Notes under the pieces: generated by a model
Seen by the model: only the letters and a program-made list of their open reading frames with translations
Databases searched by the model: none
Told to the model about the DNA's origin: nothing
Origin: Ectopseudomonas composti
GTDB lineage: Bacteria > Pseudomonadota > Gammaproteobacteria > Pseudomonadales > Pseudomonadaceae
Assembly (NCBI RefSeq): GCF_900115475.1
Contig: NZ_FOWP01000007.1
Coordinates: 124,001-188,000, forward strand
Reading direction: 5' to 3'
DNA: 64,000 nucleotides
Made by a program: the position numbers and the translations under genes
Shown here: one piece after another, positions 8,606 to 16,283 of the stretch
Layout of the letters: every line of letters begins with the position of its first letter
Position numbering within the stretch: position 1 is the first letter of the stretch

Positions 8606-9622
8606 TCAGCGACCCTCTGCGAGAAGCTGATCAAGAATACCACCGTTGTCGAAGTGCTTGGCGGTGATGTCATCCCAGCTACCGAGGATCTCGTTCGGGT
8701 TGATCAGACGCACCGGCGCGAACTGGGCCTTGGTCGCCTCGACCACTTCCGGGTTGTGCACACGGTAGTTGTAGCGGGTCAGCAGTTGCTGGATGTCCTT
8801 GCTGTACTGGAAGTCGAGGAAGGCTTTGGCTTGCTCGCGGGTGCCGCGCTCGTCAGCCACCTTGTCGACGATGGCCACCGGGAATTCGGCCAGCACGCTG
8901 ACTTCCGGTACCACGATTTCCAGGTTGGCGGATTTGAACTCGTCGCCCTTGGCGATGTTGATCACTTCCGATTCGAAGGTCAGCAGCACGTCGCCCTGGC
9001 CGTTCTGGGCGAAGGCCACGGTGGCACCACGGCCGCCGGTGGGGAAGTTCTCGACGTTCTTCAGCAGCTTGCCGACGAAGGCTTTGACCTTCTCCTGGTC
9101 GCCGTTGAATTTCTCGTTGGCGAACAGCCAGGCGCCCAGGTAGCTGTAGCGGGCGTTGCCGGAGGTTTTCGGGTTGGGGAATACCAGCTTCACGTCATCG
9201 CGAATCAGGTCGTCCCAGCTCTTGATGTTCTTCGGGTTGCCTTCGCGCACCAGAAAGGCCGTGGTGCTGTAGTACGGCGAGGCGTTGTTGGGGAACTGCT
9301 TGGCCCAGTCTTCACGCAGCAGACCGCGCTTGGCCAGGATGTCCACGTCGGAAACCTGGTTGAAGGTGACCACGTCGACCTTCTTGCCCTGGATGATGTC
9401 CTGCGCCTGGCGCGAGCTGCCGGCGAAGGACTGGATGATCTTCACTTCCTTGCCGCTCTGCTGCTTCCAGTGCTCGACGAACAGCGGGTTGATCTCGCCG
9501 AACAGTTCGCGGGCGATGTCGTAGGAGGCGTTGTGGAATGGCGTGTCGGCGGCAGCATGGCTCAGCGAGCCAGTCAGCAGGGTGGCGCTGGCCACGGTGG
9601 CCAGAACGATCTTCTTCAGCAT
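8606..9622 (-). CDS. sbp: Periplasmic sulfate-binding protein Sbp
   Basis: The protein has 338 residues with a Sec signal peptide (about 1-24, ending in an SHAAA-type cleavage site). The mature part has the hallmarks of sulfate-binding proteins: QSFAGSSRQAQDIIQG, VVTFNQVSDVD, NPKTSGNARYSYLGAW and FPTGGRGATVAF. It captures sulfate (and probably thiosulfate) for CysTW. It is first in the sbp-cysT-cysW unit. An AT-rich region at about 9680-9735 looks like the CysB-controlled promoter expected for such genes. In pseudomonads Sbp is strongly induced when sulfate is limiting. Confidence 0.95.
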   Translation of the reverse strand: MLKKIVLATVASATLLTGSLSHAAADTPFHNASYDIARELFGEINPLFVEHWKQQSGKEVKIIQSFAGSSRQAQDIIQGKKVDVVTFNQVSDVDILAKRGLLREDWAKQFPNNASPYYSTTAFLVREGNPKNIKSWDDLIRDDVKLVFPNPKTSGNARYSYLGAWLFANEKFNGDQEKVKAFVGKLLKNVENFPTGGRGATVAFAQNGQGDVLLTFESEVINIAKGDEFKSANLEIVVPEVSVLAEFPVAIVDKVADERGTREQAKAFLDFQYSKDIQQLLTRYNYRVHNPEVVEATKAQFAPVRLINPNEILGSWDDITAKHFDNGGILDQLLAEGR

Positions 9623-9674
9623 CTATGGCGTCCTTCTTATCGAGAGAGGAACCTGCAGGCAGGCTATTTGATGG

Positions 9675-9735
9675 CGCAATTCTGCAGAAAAATCATATAG
9701 CTGAAAAATATCTTTTTATTTACTTCTTATAACAA
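9675..9735 (-). promoter_or_regulatory. Probable sbp promoter / CysB-type AT-rich site
   Basis: This 60-nt AT-rich tract stands out sharply from the GC-rich surroundings and lies just upstream of sbp. CysB sites are AT-rich and poorly conserved. The assignment rests on composition, position and the known CysB control of sulfate uptake genes, not on a matched consensus. Confidence 0.4.
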
Positions 9736-9805
9736 AAGCCCATTCGACGTTAAAAACGCCATGCAGCACTCGTCGCCGAGGCTGCTCAGGCAACTACCCT
9801 TTGCT

Positions 9806-9912
9806 CATTCCTCACGCTCCGCGTGGGAATGCATCCAGAGACGCTCTGCGTCAGATGCTGGTGCAGCACCAGAGCGCCAGGGCTTGGGCTCCCACGCTGA
9901 CGCGAGGGAGCC
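9806..9912. repeat. Dispersed palindromic element (CACGCTCCGCGTGGGAATGC type)
   Basis: The gap between ssuF and sbp (9623-9924) holds the sbp promoter and this element. It contains nested palindromes (CACGCTCCGCGTG, GACGCTCTGCGTC) and ends with a complementary CCCACGCTGACGCG. The same type is familiar as a non-coding repeat in many Pseudomonas genomes. It could end ssu transcription. No gene was seen in this gap. Confidence 0.5.
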
Positions 9913-9924
9913 ATCATTCGCCGA

Positions 9925-10140
9925 TCAGAGTTTGGCGATGGACACTTCGGTGGATTTGACGAAGGCGATCACTTCGCTGCCCACCTGCAGTTCCAGTTCG
10001 CGCACGGAGCGGGTGGTGATCACCGACGTGACGATGCCGGCAGCGGTCTGCACGTCGATTTCCGACAGCACGTCGCCGATGACGATTTCCTTGATGTTGC
10101 CCTTGAACTGGTTGCGTACGTTGATGGCTTTGATGGTCAT
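9925..10140 (-). CDS. ssuF: Molbindin-like TOBE-domain protein SsuF
   Basis: The protein has 71 residues and is a single TOBE/Mop domain (NQFKGNIKEIVIGDVLSEIDV, then ITTRSVRELELQVGSEVIAFVKSTEV), the fold of small molybdate-binding molbindins. In Pseudomonas putida a gene of this type, ssuF, closes the ssuEADCBF sulfonate operon and is needed for growth on sulfonates, although its ligand is unclear. Its place right after ssuB supports the same identity. Upstream GAGGAGAAACACC provides a good ribosome binding site. It is cytoplasmic, with no membrane segment. Confidence 0.85.
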   Translation of the reverse strand: MTIKAINVRNQFKGNIKEIVIGDVLSEIDVQTAAGIVTSVITTRSVRELELQVGSEVIAFVKSTEVSIAKL

Positions 10141-10167
10141 GGTGTTTCTCCTCAGGTCGTTTTACAG

Positions 10168-10225
10168 GTAGCCCGGATGCAATCCGGGGAATTCTCGAAC
10201 CGCACCCGGATTGCCTCCGGGCTAC
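10168..10225. repeat. Paired palindromic repeat (type B) in ssuB-ssuF gap
   Basis: Two inverted copies (10168-10190, 10205-10225) of the element with core CCCGGATGCAATCCGGG lie in the 89-nt gap between ssuB and ssuF. Copies also occur at 11851-11872, 11946-11967, 57409-57430 and 57448-57467, with a half copy near 29101-29122. Confidence 0.85.
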
Positions 10226-10229
10226 GGCG

Positions 10230-11030
10230 TCAAAGCGCCCAACGCAATTGCGTGGGCAGGGGTGATACGGGTTCCGGTGGTATGGGTAATTCAGGCTGCG
10301 CCAGTACCCGGTCGAGCACGCGCGCTTCCAGTGCCGCCAGCAGCGGCGAACCATGTGGACGCGGACGTACCAGTTGCACGTCGAGGTCGAGACCGATCTG
10401 GCCGTCCTCGATGAGGATCACCCGATCCGCTACGGCTACCGCCTCGGCGACGTCGTGGGTGACCAGCAGCACGGTGAAGCCATGCTGCTGCCACAGCCGT
10501 TCGATCAGTTGCTGCATCTCGATACGAGTCAGCGCATCCAGCGCGCCCAGCGGCTCGTCGAGCAGCAGCAGGCGCGGCCGATGGATCAGTGCACGGGCCA
10601 GGGCCACGCGCTGCTTTTGCCCGCCGGACAGCGCCGCCGGCCACTCATGAGCGCGATCCGCCAAGCCAACCGCCGCCAGGGCCTCTTCCGCCTGCCTGCG
10701 CCAGTCGCCGGAAAGGCCCAGGCCGACGTTGTCGATCACCCGCTTCCAGGGCAGCAGGCGCGAATCCTGGAACATCAGGCGAATGTCCTCGCGCACCGCG
10801 TTGAGCGAGCCGCTGCCGGCCATCAACTGGCCGCCGCTGGGCTGATCCAGGCCGGCCAGCAGGCGCAGCAGCGTGCTCTTGCCGCAGCCACTGCGACCGA
10901 CCACAGCCACGAACTGACCAGCGGGAATGTGCAAATCGATGCTCTTGAGCACCTGACGCTCGCCAAAGGACTTCTCGATTTTCTCGATGACCAAGGGGAT
11001 GCCCTGGCGAATGCTATGCAATGCGGTCAT
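10230..11030 (-). CDS. ssuB: Aliphatic sulfonate ABC transporter ATP-binding protein SsuB
   Basis: The ATPase has 266 residues. It shows Walker [10 protein letters not shown]-loop FQDSRLLPW, signature LSGGQ, Walker B LLLLDEP and the H-loop in [10 protein letters not shown]. It powers sulfonate import with SsuA and SsuC. ATG 11030 is chosen because it overlaps the ssuC stop (ATGA), whereas the longer open frame upstream runs into ssuC. It has the SsuB-style C-terminal extension (about residues 215-266) seen in Pseudomonas. It is followed by ssuF after a gap filled with repeats. Confidence 0.93.
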   Translation of the reverse strand: MTALHSIRQGIPLVIEKIEKSFGERQVLKSIDLHIPAGQFVAVVGRSGCGKSTLLRLLAGLDQPSGGQLMAGSGSLNAVREDIRLMFQDSRLLPWKRVIDNVGLGLSGDWRRQAEEALAAVGLADRAHEWPAALSGGQKQRVALARALIHRPRLLLLDEPLGALDALTRIEMQQLIERLWQQHGFTVLLVTHDVAEAVAVADRVILIEDGQIGLDLDVQLVRPRPHGSPLLAALEARVLDRVLAQPELPIPPEPVSPLPTQLRWAL

Positions 11031-11821
11031 TGCCCACCTGCCTTGGCCTGATAGGCCGGATGCCAACGCAGCCACACACGCTCCAGCCCTCTTGCGGCGA
11101 CATCAGCCAGCTTGCCGAGCACCGCATAGAGCAGGATCGCCAGCACCACCACGTCGGTCTGCAGGAACTCACGGGCGTTCATCGCCAGGTAGCCGATGCC
11201 GCTGCTGGCGGAAATGGTCTCCGCGACGATCAGGGTCAGCCACATGAAACCGAGGGCGAAACGCACACCGACCAGGATCGAGGGCAGCGCGCCGGGCAGG
11301 ATCACCTGACGGAACAGCGCGAAGCCGGACAGGCCATAGCTGCGCGCCATCTCCACCAGCGCCGGATCGACGTTGCGGATGCCGTGGTAGGTGTTGAGGT
11401 AGATCGGGAACAGCGTGCCGAGCGCGACCAGGAACACCTTGGCCGCCTCGTCGATGCCGAACCAGAGGATCACCAGCGGAATCAGCGCCAGGTGCGGCAC
11501 GTTGCGGATCATCTGCACCGAGCTGTCGAGAAAGCGCTCGCCCCATTTCGACAGGCCAGTGATAAAGCCCAGCAGCAGGCCGATACCGCCGCCAATGACA
11601 AAGCCTATAGCGGCGCGCTGACCACTGATCGCCAGGTGCTGCCAGATTTCGCCGGAGGCCAGCAACTGCCAGCCGGCGGCGAGCACGGCGCTGGGCGCCG
11701 GCAGGATGCGACTGGACAGCCAACCGCTGGCCACCGCCAGTTGCCAGGCGGCCAGCAGCCCCAGCGGCAAGGCCCAAGGCGCAGCGCGCAGGGCCAGTTT
11801 GTGAAGGGTCGTGTTGCTCAT
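11027..11821 (-). CDS. ssuC: Aliphatic sulfonate ABC transporter permease SsuC
   Basis: The membrane permease has 264 residues and about six helices. The conserved loop is in [24 protein letters not shown], as in the SsuC/TauC/NrtB branch. The start at ATG 11821 (MSNTTLHK) is preceded by GAGG (in CGAGGCAACC); an upstream extension would run into palindromic repeats. The 3' end overlaps ssuB by 4 nt. Together with SsuA and SsuB it imports C2 and longer alkanesulfonates when sulfate is scarce. Confidence 0.93.
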   Translation of the reverse strand: MSNTTLHKLALRAAPWALPLGLLAAWQLAVASGWLSSRILPAPSAVLAAGWQLLASGEIWQHLAISGQRAAIGFVIGGGIGLLLGFITGLSKWGERFLDSSVQMIRNVPHLALIPLVILWFGIDEAAKVFLVALGTLFPIYLNTYHGIRNVDPALVEMARSYGLSGFALFRQVILPGALPSILVGVRFALGFMWLTLIVAETISASSGIGYLAMNAREFLQTDVVVLAILLYAVLGKLADVAARGLERVWLRWHPAYQAKAGGQ

Positions 11822-11850
11822 GGTTGCCTCGAAGAATTCTGTGTTGCTGC

Positions 11851-11967
11851 TCCCGGATTGCATCCGAGCTACATCGGCCCTCTCCCCCACCCCCACCCCC
11901 TCTCCCGCAAGCGGGAGAGGGCTGGGGAGAGGGGCTTTTCAGTCCGTAGCCCGGATGCAATCCGGGA
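11851..11967. repeat. Cluster of palindromic repeats between ssuD and ssuC
   Basis: The 167-nt ssuD-ssuC spacer is almost entirely repeats. It holds type B copies at 11851-11872 and 11946-11967 (inverted) around a type D element (11881-11935) with the hairpin CTCTCCCGCAAGCGGGAGAG. The transcript of the spacer could fold into a large structure that sets the ratio of SsuD to the transporter. Confidence 0.8.
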
Positions 11968-11988
11968 AACCCTATGCCTGCGCTACCC

Positions 11989-13137
11989 TCAACTCGCCGA
12001 AGCCGCCTTCGGCAGGATGTCGCTGGAGATCATTTCGCCGAACGGGCTGACATACCCCCGGCTCTCCGGGCGCGCAGGCGCGGCCACGTCCAGGTGCGGG
12101 AACAGCAGTTCGGCAACCCGGTACGATTCCTCCAGGTGCGGGTAGCCGGAGAAGATGAAGGTATCGATGCCCAGCTCCGCGTATTCCTTGACCCGCGCTG
12201 CCACGGTCGGGCCATCGCCGACCAACGCGGTGCCGGCGCCGCCGCGCACCAGGCCAACTCCGGCCCAGAGGTTCGGCGACACTTCCAGGTTGTCGGTCTT
12301 GCCGCCGTGCAGGGCGGCCATGCGCTGTTGGCCGACGGAGTCGAAGCGCGCCAGCGACGCCTGGGCGCGGTCGATGGTGTCCTGATCCAGGTGGCTGATC
12401 AGGCGATCTGCTGCCGCCCAGGCTTCCTCATTGGTCTCACGCACGATCACGTGCAGGCGAATGCCGAAGCGCACTTCACGGCCCTGCTTGGCTGCCTTCT
12501 CACGCACCTGAGCGATTTTCTCGGCCACGGCAGCCGGCGGCTCGCCCCAGGTCAGGTACAGCTCGACCTGCTCGGCGGCCAGATCCTGCGCCGCGTCGGA
12601 TGAACCACCGAAATACAGCGGCGGACGCGGCTGCTGAATCGGCGGGTAGAGCAGCTTGGCGCCCTTCACCTGGATGTGCTTGCCGTCATAGTCAACGGTT
12701 TCGCCCTCCAGCACGCGGCGCCAGATGCGGGTGAATTCGACGGAGGCCTCGTAGCGTTCGGCATGAGACAGGTGCAGGCCATCGCCGGCCAGCTCGTCCG
12801 GGTCGCCACCGGTCACCAGATTGAACAGCGCACGGCCATTCGACAGGCGATCCAGGGTCGCCGCCTGGCGCGCAGCCACGGTCGGCGAAATGATCCCCGG
12901 ACGCAGGGCGACGAGGAACTTGAGGTGCTGCGTGAGCGGGATCAGCGAGGCCGCCACCAACCAGGAGTCCTCGCAGGAACGTCCTGTCGGAATCAGCACA
13001 CCGCCGAAACCAAGGCGGTCGGCAGCCTGGGCGACCTGGGCCAAGTAGCCATGGTCGACGGCGCGCGCGCCTTCGGCGGTGCCCAGGTACTTGCCATCGC
13101 CATGGGTAGGCAGGAACCAGAAGATATTGAGGCTCAT
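11989..13137 (-). CDS. ssuD: FMNH2-dependent alkanesulfonate monooxygenase SsuD
   Basis: The protein has 382 residues and belongs to the bacterial luciferase-like TIM-barrel family. [58 protein letters not shown] and [16 protein letters not shown] stretches are diagnostic for SsuD. It uses FMNH2 from SsuE and O2 to split alkanesulfonates into aldehyde and sulfite. The start ATG 13137 has AAGGAG nine nt upstream. The length matches the family (about 380). It lies between ssuA and ssuC, as in P. putida and P. aeruginosa. Confidence 0.95.
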   Translation of the reverse strand: MSLNIFWFLPTHGDGKYLGTAEGARAVDHGYLAQVAQAADRLGFGGVLIPTGRSCEDSWLVAASLIPLTQHLKFLVALRPGIISPTVAARQAATLDRLSNGRALFNLVTGGDPDELAGDGLHLSHAERYEASVEFTRIWRRVLEGETVDYDGKHIQVKGAKLLYPPIQQPRPPLYFGGSSDAAQDLAAEQVELYLTWGEPPAAVAEKIAQVREKAAKQGREVRFGIRLHVIVRETNEEAWAAADRLISHLDQDTIDRAQASLARFDSVGQQRMAALHGGKTDNLEVSPNLWAGVGLVRGGAGTALVGDGPTVAARVKEYAELGIDTFIFSGYPHLEESYRVAELLFPHLDVAAPARPESRGYVSPFGEMISSDILPKAASAS

Positions 13138-13156
13138 GGAGTTGTCTCCTTGGATT

Positions 13157-13197
13157 CGCTCCCCTCTCCCACCGGGAGAGGGGCTGGGGGTGAGGGT
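13157..13197. repeat. Type D palindromic repeat between ssuA and ssuD
   Basis: CCTCTCCCACCGGGAGAGG forms a hairpin in the 61-nt ssuA-ssuD spacer and is followed by GGCTGGGGGTGAGGGT. Related elements lie at 11881-11935, 19533-19577 and 19606-19657. Confidence 0.7.
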
Positions 13198-13198
13198 T

Positions 13199-14164
13199 CT
13201 ATTGGGCCTGCACGACTTTGGCCGGCGGATTCCAGATCACATCCTTGATGGTCAGCTGCTTGGGGATCAGCTTCAGCTCGGTAAAGGTGTCGGCGATCTT
13301 CTGCTGCGCCTCGATCACATCCGGGGTGATGAACTGCGCACCGTAGCCCTGGCGTTCCACGGCCTGGCGAGTGATCTCCGGGGACAGGCCGATCAGCGGC
13401 GCGACCTGGCTGGTGGCTTCGTCGAGGTTGCCCTTGACCCACTCGCCGACGCCGCGGATTTCCTCGACCAACGTGCCAATCACCTGTGGGTGCTGCTCGG
13501 CATAAGTGCGGGTCGCCAGGTAGAACTGGTGGTTGTCGACCAGGCCAGTACCATCACGCAGGCTGCGCGCTTGCAGTTGTTTCTCGGCGGCGGACTGGAA
13601 GGGGTCCCAGATCACCCAGGCGTCGACGCTGCCACGCTCGAAGGCGGCGCGGGCATCGGCTGGCGGCAGGTAGACCGGGGTGATGTCGCTGTACTTGAGA
13701 CCGGCGTCTTCCAGCGCACGCACCAGCAGGTAGTGCACGTTGGAACCCTTGTTCAGGACGACTTTCTTGCCCTTGAGCTCGGCCACCGATTGGATCGGCG
13801 AATCCTTGGGCACGAGGATCGCCTCACCGCTCGGTGCCGGCGGTTCATGGGCGACGTAGAGCAGGTCGGCGCCAGCCGCCTGAGCGAAGACCGGCGGAGT
13901 TTCACCGGTGACGCCGAAGTCCACGGAGCCGACGTTGAGACCTTCGAGCAGCTGCGGGCCGCCCGGGAACTCCGTCCACTTGACCTCCACGCCCTGCTCG
14001 GCCAGGCGTTTTTCCAGGGTGCCCTTGGCCTTGAGCAGCACCAGGGTGCCGTATTTCTGATAGCCGATACGCAATGTCTCGGCCTGAGCGTGAGTGATGG
14101 CGCCGAAGGAAATAGCCGCAGCAAACAGGGCGACCAGGCTTCGACGCAAAGTAATGGTGCGCAT
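13199..14164 (-). CDS. ssuA: Periplasmic aliphatic sulfonate-binding protein SsuA
   Basis: The protein has 321 residues with a signal peptide of about 28 residues (to THAQA). It has the family features [57 protein letters not shown] and [14 protein letters not shown]. The start ATG 14164 has GGGAGAG upstream. It delivers sulfonates to SsuBC. A related but separate binding protein is encoded at 33633-34592. Confidence 0.94.
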   Translation of the reverse strand: MRTITLRRSLVALFAAAISFGAITHAQAETLRIGYQKYGTLVLLKAKGTLEKRLAEQGVEVKWTEFPGGPQLLEGLNVGSVDFGVTGETPPVFAQAAGADLLYVAHEPPAPSGEAILVPKDSPIQSVAELKGKKVVLNKGSNVHYLLVRALEDAGLKYSDITPVYLPPADARAAFERGSVDAWVIWDPFQSAAEKQLQARSLRDGTGLVDNHQFYLATRTYAEQHPQVIGTLVEEIRGVGEWVKGNLDEATSQVAPLIGLSPEITRQAVERQGYGAQFITPDVIEAQQKIADTFTELKLIPKQLTIKDVIWNPPAKVVQAQ

Positions 14165-14204
14165 GGCGCTCTCCCTTTGCGGTGATGTCTTGGTTGGCTA
14201 CCTG

Positions 14205-14224
14205 CTTGCCCGTTGGCGGGCGAG
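14205..14224 (-). promoter_or_regulatory. Stem-loop upstream of ssuA
   Basis: CTTGCCCG-TTGG-CGGGCGAG forms an 8-bp stem (one G-T type pair) with a 4-nt loop, about 40 nt before the ssuA start in the ssuE-ssuA gap. The same stem core with the same loop precedes the sulfonate-type binding protein gene at 31754 (see 31783-31802). It is probably an mRNA stability or processing element. Confidence 0.5.
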
Positions 14225-14247
14225 TAAGGCGGGGTGTTACAGATGGA

Positions 14248-14841
14248 TCAGATGCTCCAGCGGGCGTTTACCAGCCGGTCGTTCAATACATTCGGATCGA
14301 TCGGCTTCGGCCGTCGTGCCAGGGCTGCGCCCAGTTGCTCCAGTGCCTCGTCGAGGCGTTCGCGCAACTCGTCGTCGATCTGCGCGGGCCTGTCCCCTTC
14401 CGGATAGGCAATCTGTTTGTCCACGGCGAACACGCCGCTGAGCATTTCCTGCGCCTTCAGCGCGGCCAGCACCGGCTTGAGCGCGTAGTCCACCGCCAGC
14501 AGATGCGCCGGGCTGCCGCCACTGGCCAGGGGCAGTACCACCTTGTGCGCCAGGGCACGTTCGGGCAGCAGGTCCAGCAGCACCTTCAACGCGCCAGTAA
14601 ACGACGCCTTGTACACCGGCGTACCGACCACCAGGCCATCGGCGCTGGCCACCACGGCCTGCAGCTGCTTCACTGCCGGGCTGTCGAAGCGCGCATGCAG
14701 CAGATCCTCGGCCGGGAAGTTGCGCACCTTGAGCAGGCTCACTTCCACCTGCTGCGCCTCGAGGCACTGGCGTACGTAATCCAGCAGCACCTCGGTGCGC
14801 GAGCGCGCCGCAGGGCTGCCGGATAGCAACACGACATGCAT
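14248..14841 (-). CDS. ssuE: NAD(P)H-dependent FMN reductase SsuE
   Basis: The flavodoxin-fold reductase has 197 residues ([21 protein letters not shown] at the N-terminus; [21 protein letters not shown]). It supplies FMNH2 to SsuD. The Shine-Dalgarno AAGGA lies six nt before ATG 14841. The gene begins 9 nt after lsfA ends, so both are on one transcript. Length and motifs are typical of SsuE/MsuE; ssuE is preferred because of operon position. Confidence 0.93.
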   Translation of the reverse strand: MHVVLLSGSPAARSRTEVLLDYVRQCLEAQQVEVSLLKVRNFPAEDLLHARFDSPAVKQLQAVVASADGLVVGTPVYKASFTGALKVLLDLLPERALAHKVVLPLASGGSPAHLLAVDYALKPVLAALKAQEMLSGVFAVDKQIAYPEGDRPAQIDDELRERLDEALEQLGAALARRPKPIDPNVLNDRLVNARWSI

Positions 14842-14850
14842 GATGATTCC

Positions 14851-15489
14851 TTAACGGTTGGGCTGCGGCGTCAGGCGCAGATAGGGTTTGACCGCGCGAT
14901 AGCCTTTCGGGAAGCGCTCGGCGATCTCGGCCTCGTCCTTCAACGACGGCACGATCACCACCTCTTCACCGTCCTGCCAGTTGGCCGGCGTGGCGACCTT
15001 GTAGTTGTCGGTCAGCTGCAACGAATCGACGACGCGCAGGATTTCGTTGAAGTTGCGCCCGGTACTGGCCGGATAGGTGATGGTCAGGCGCACCTTCTTG
15101 TTCGGGTCGATGATGAACAGCGAACGCACCGTCAGGGTGTCGTTGGCGTTCGGGTGGATCAGGTCGTAGAGGTCGGACACCTTGCGGTCGGCATCGGCGA
15201 TGATCGGGAAGTTGACCGCCGTGTTCTGCGTCTCGTTGATGTCATCGATCCATTTGATGTGCGAATCCACCGGGTCGACCGACAGGGCGATGGCCTTGAC
15301 GCCGCGCTTGGCGAATTCGTCCTTGAGCTTGGCGGTGAAGCCCAGTTCGGTGGTGCACACCGGGGTGAAGTCAGCTGGGTGGGAGAAGAGGATGCCCCAG
15401 CTGTCGCCCAGCCACTCATGGAAACGAATGCGGCCTTCGCTGGAATCCTGTTCGAAGTCAGGGGCGATGTCGCCCAGGCGGATGGTCAT
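14851..15489 (-). CDS. lsfA: 1-Cys peroxiredoxin LsfA (Prx6 type)
   Basis: The peroxiredoxin has 212 residues. Peroxidatic Cys45 lies in DFTPVCTTELG. The Prx6-type C-terminal domain (DGEEVVIVPSLKDEAE, FPKGYRAVKPYLR) is present and no resolving Cys is apparent. It reduces H2O2 and organic hydroperoxides in the cytoplasm. In P. putida lsfA lies directly upstream of ssu and is induced by sulfate limitation, probably to counter peroxide from flavin-dependent desulfonation. The same layout is seen here. It is first in the operon behind an AT-rich promoter. Confidence 0.93.
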   Translation of the reverse strand: MTIRLGDIAPDFEQDSSEGRIRFHEWLGDSWGILFSHPADFTPVCTTELGFTAKLKDEFAKRGVKAIALSVDPVDSHIKWIDDINETQNTAVNFPIIADADRKVSDLYDLIHPNANDTLTVRSLFIIDPNKKVRLTITYPASTGRNFNEILRVVDSLQLTDNYKVATPANWQDGEEVVIVPSLKDEAEIAERFPKGYRAVKPYLRLTPQPNR

Positions 15490-15537
15490 GATCGTGCTCC
15501 TTGGCAGTAGCTTGCATGGTGCTCACTATGCTCAGGA

Positions 15538-15587
15538 ACGAAACGAAACAAAAAGAATAAATAATGATTTATTTATAACTAAAACAG
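15538..15587 (-). promoter_or_regulatory. Probable lsfA-ssu promoter with AAAAAGAAT motif
   Basis: The 98-nt gap between kdpE and lsfA holds a very AT-rich tract with CAAAAAGAATAAATAA. The AAAAAGAAT word recurs twice upstream of the porin-transporter operon (33322-33329 and 33352-33360) in the same orientation relative to the gene. It is a candidate binding site for CysB or another sulfur regulator, from pattern only. Confidence 0.4.
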
Positions 15588-16283
15588 CTAATCAGTTTCC
15601 GCACGTAGGCGATAACCCACACCTGCCTCAGTGATCAGATAGCGCGGCGCAGCCGGGTCGTCACCGAGTTTCTGCCGCAGGTGGCCGACCACCACGCGCA
15701 GGTAGTGGCTGTCGCCGACGTGGCTCGGGCCCCAGATATCACGCAGCAGTTGCTGCTGGGTGACCACTCGGCCGAGATGCTGGGCGAGCAGGGCCAGCAC
15801 TGCGTACTCCCTGGGCGTCAGGGCGATTTCGGCGCCGGCGAGGCTGACCCGACGATAGGCCAGGTCGATGCTTAGCGCGCCGCAGACGATGCTCGCCGGC
15901 AGCGCTTCGCGGCCCTGGCCCTGGCGCAGCAGCACGCGCACCCGGGCGAGAAATTCCTGGATGCCGAACGGCTTGGTCACGTAGTCGTTGGCGCCGCCAT
16001 CCAGCGCCAGCACCTTCTCGCCCTCGCTGGCACGCACCGAGAGCACCAGCACCGGCACCTGGCTCCACTCGCGCAGGCCGCGCAGCACCTGCTGGCCGTC
16101 GAGGTCGGGCAGGCCGAGGTCGAGCACGACGAGATCGGGGTTATGCAGCGCCGCCTGGGCCAGGCCGTCTTCGCCGTTCGCCGCCTCCAGTACCCGGTAG
16201 CCCTGGGCACTGAGGGCGATGCGCAGGAACTTGCGAATCTGCGCCTCGTCGTCGATCAGCAGAATGTTCGGCCCTTGGCTCAT
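15588..16283 (-). CDS. kdpE: Two-component response regulator KdpE
   Basis: The OmpR-family regulator has 231 residues. The receiver (1-120) has DDE at 11-13, phosphoacceptor Asp55 (LVVLDLGLPD) and Lys in YVTKPF. The C-terminal winged helix (about 130-228) has LTPREYAVLALLAQHLGRVVT and GDSHYLRVVVGHLRQKL, typical of KdpE. It activates kdpFABC under potassium limitation. The start overlaps the kdpD stop (TGATG). It is last in the operon. Confidence 0.95.
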   Translation of the reverse strand: MSQGPNILLIDDEAQIRKFLRIALSAQGYRVLEAANGEDGLAQAALHNPDLVVLDLGLPDLDGQQVLRGLREWSQVPVLVLSVRASEGEKVLALDGGANDYVTKPFGIQEFLARVRVLLRQGQGREALPASIVCGALSIDLAYRRVSLAGAEIALTPREYAVLALLAQHLGRVVTQQQLLRDIWGPSHVGDSHYLRVVVGHLRQKLGDDPAAPRYLITEAGVGYRLRAETD

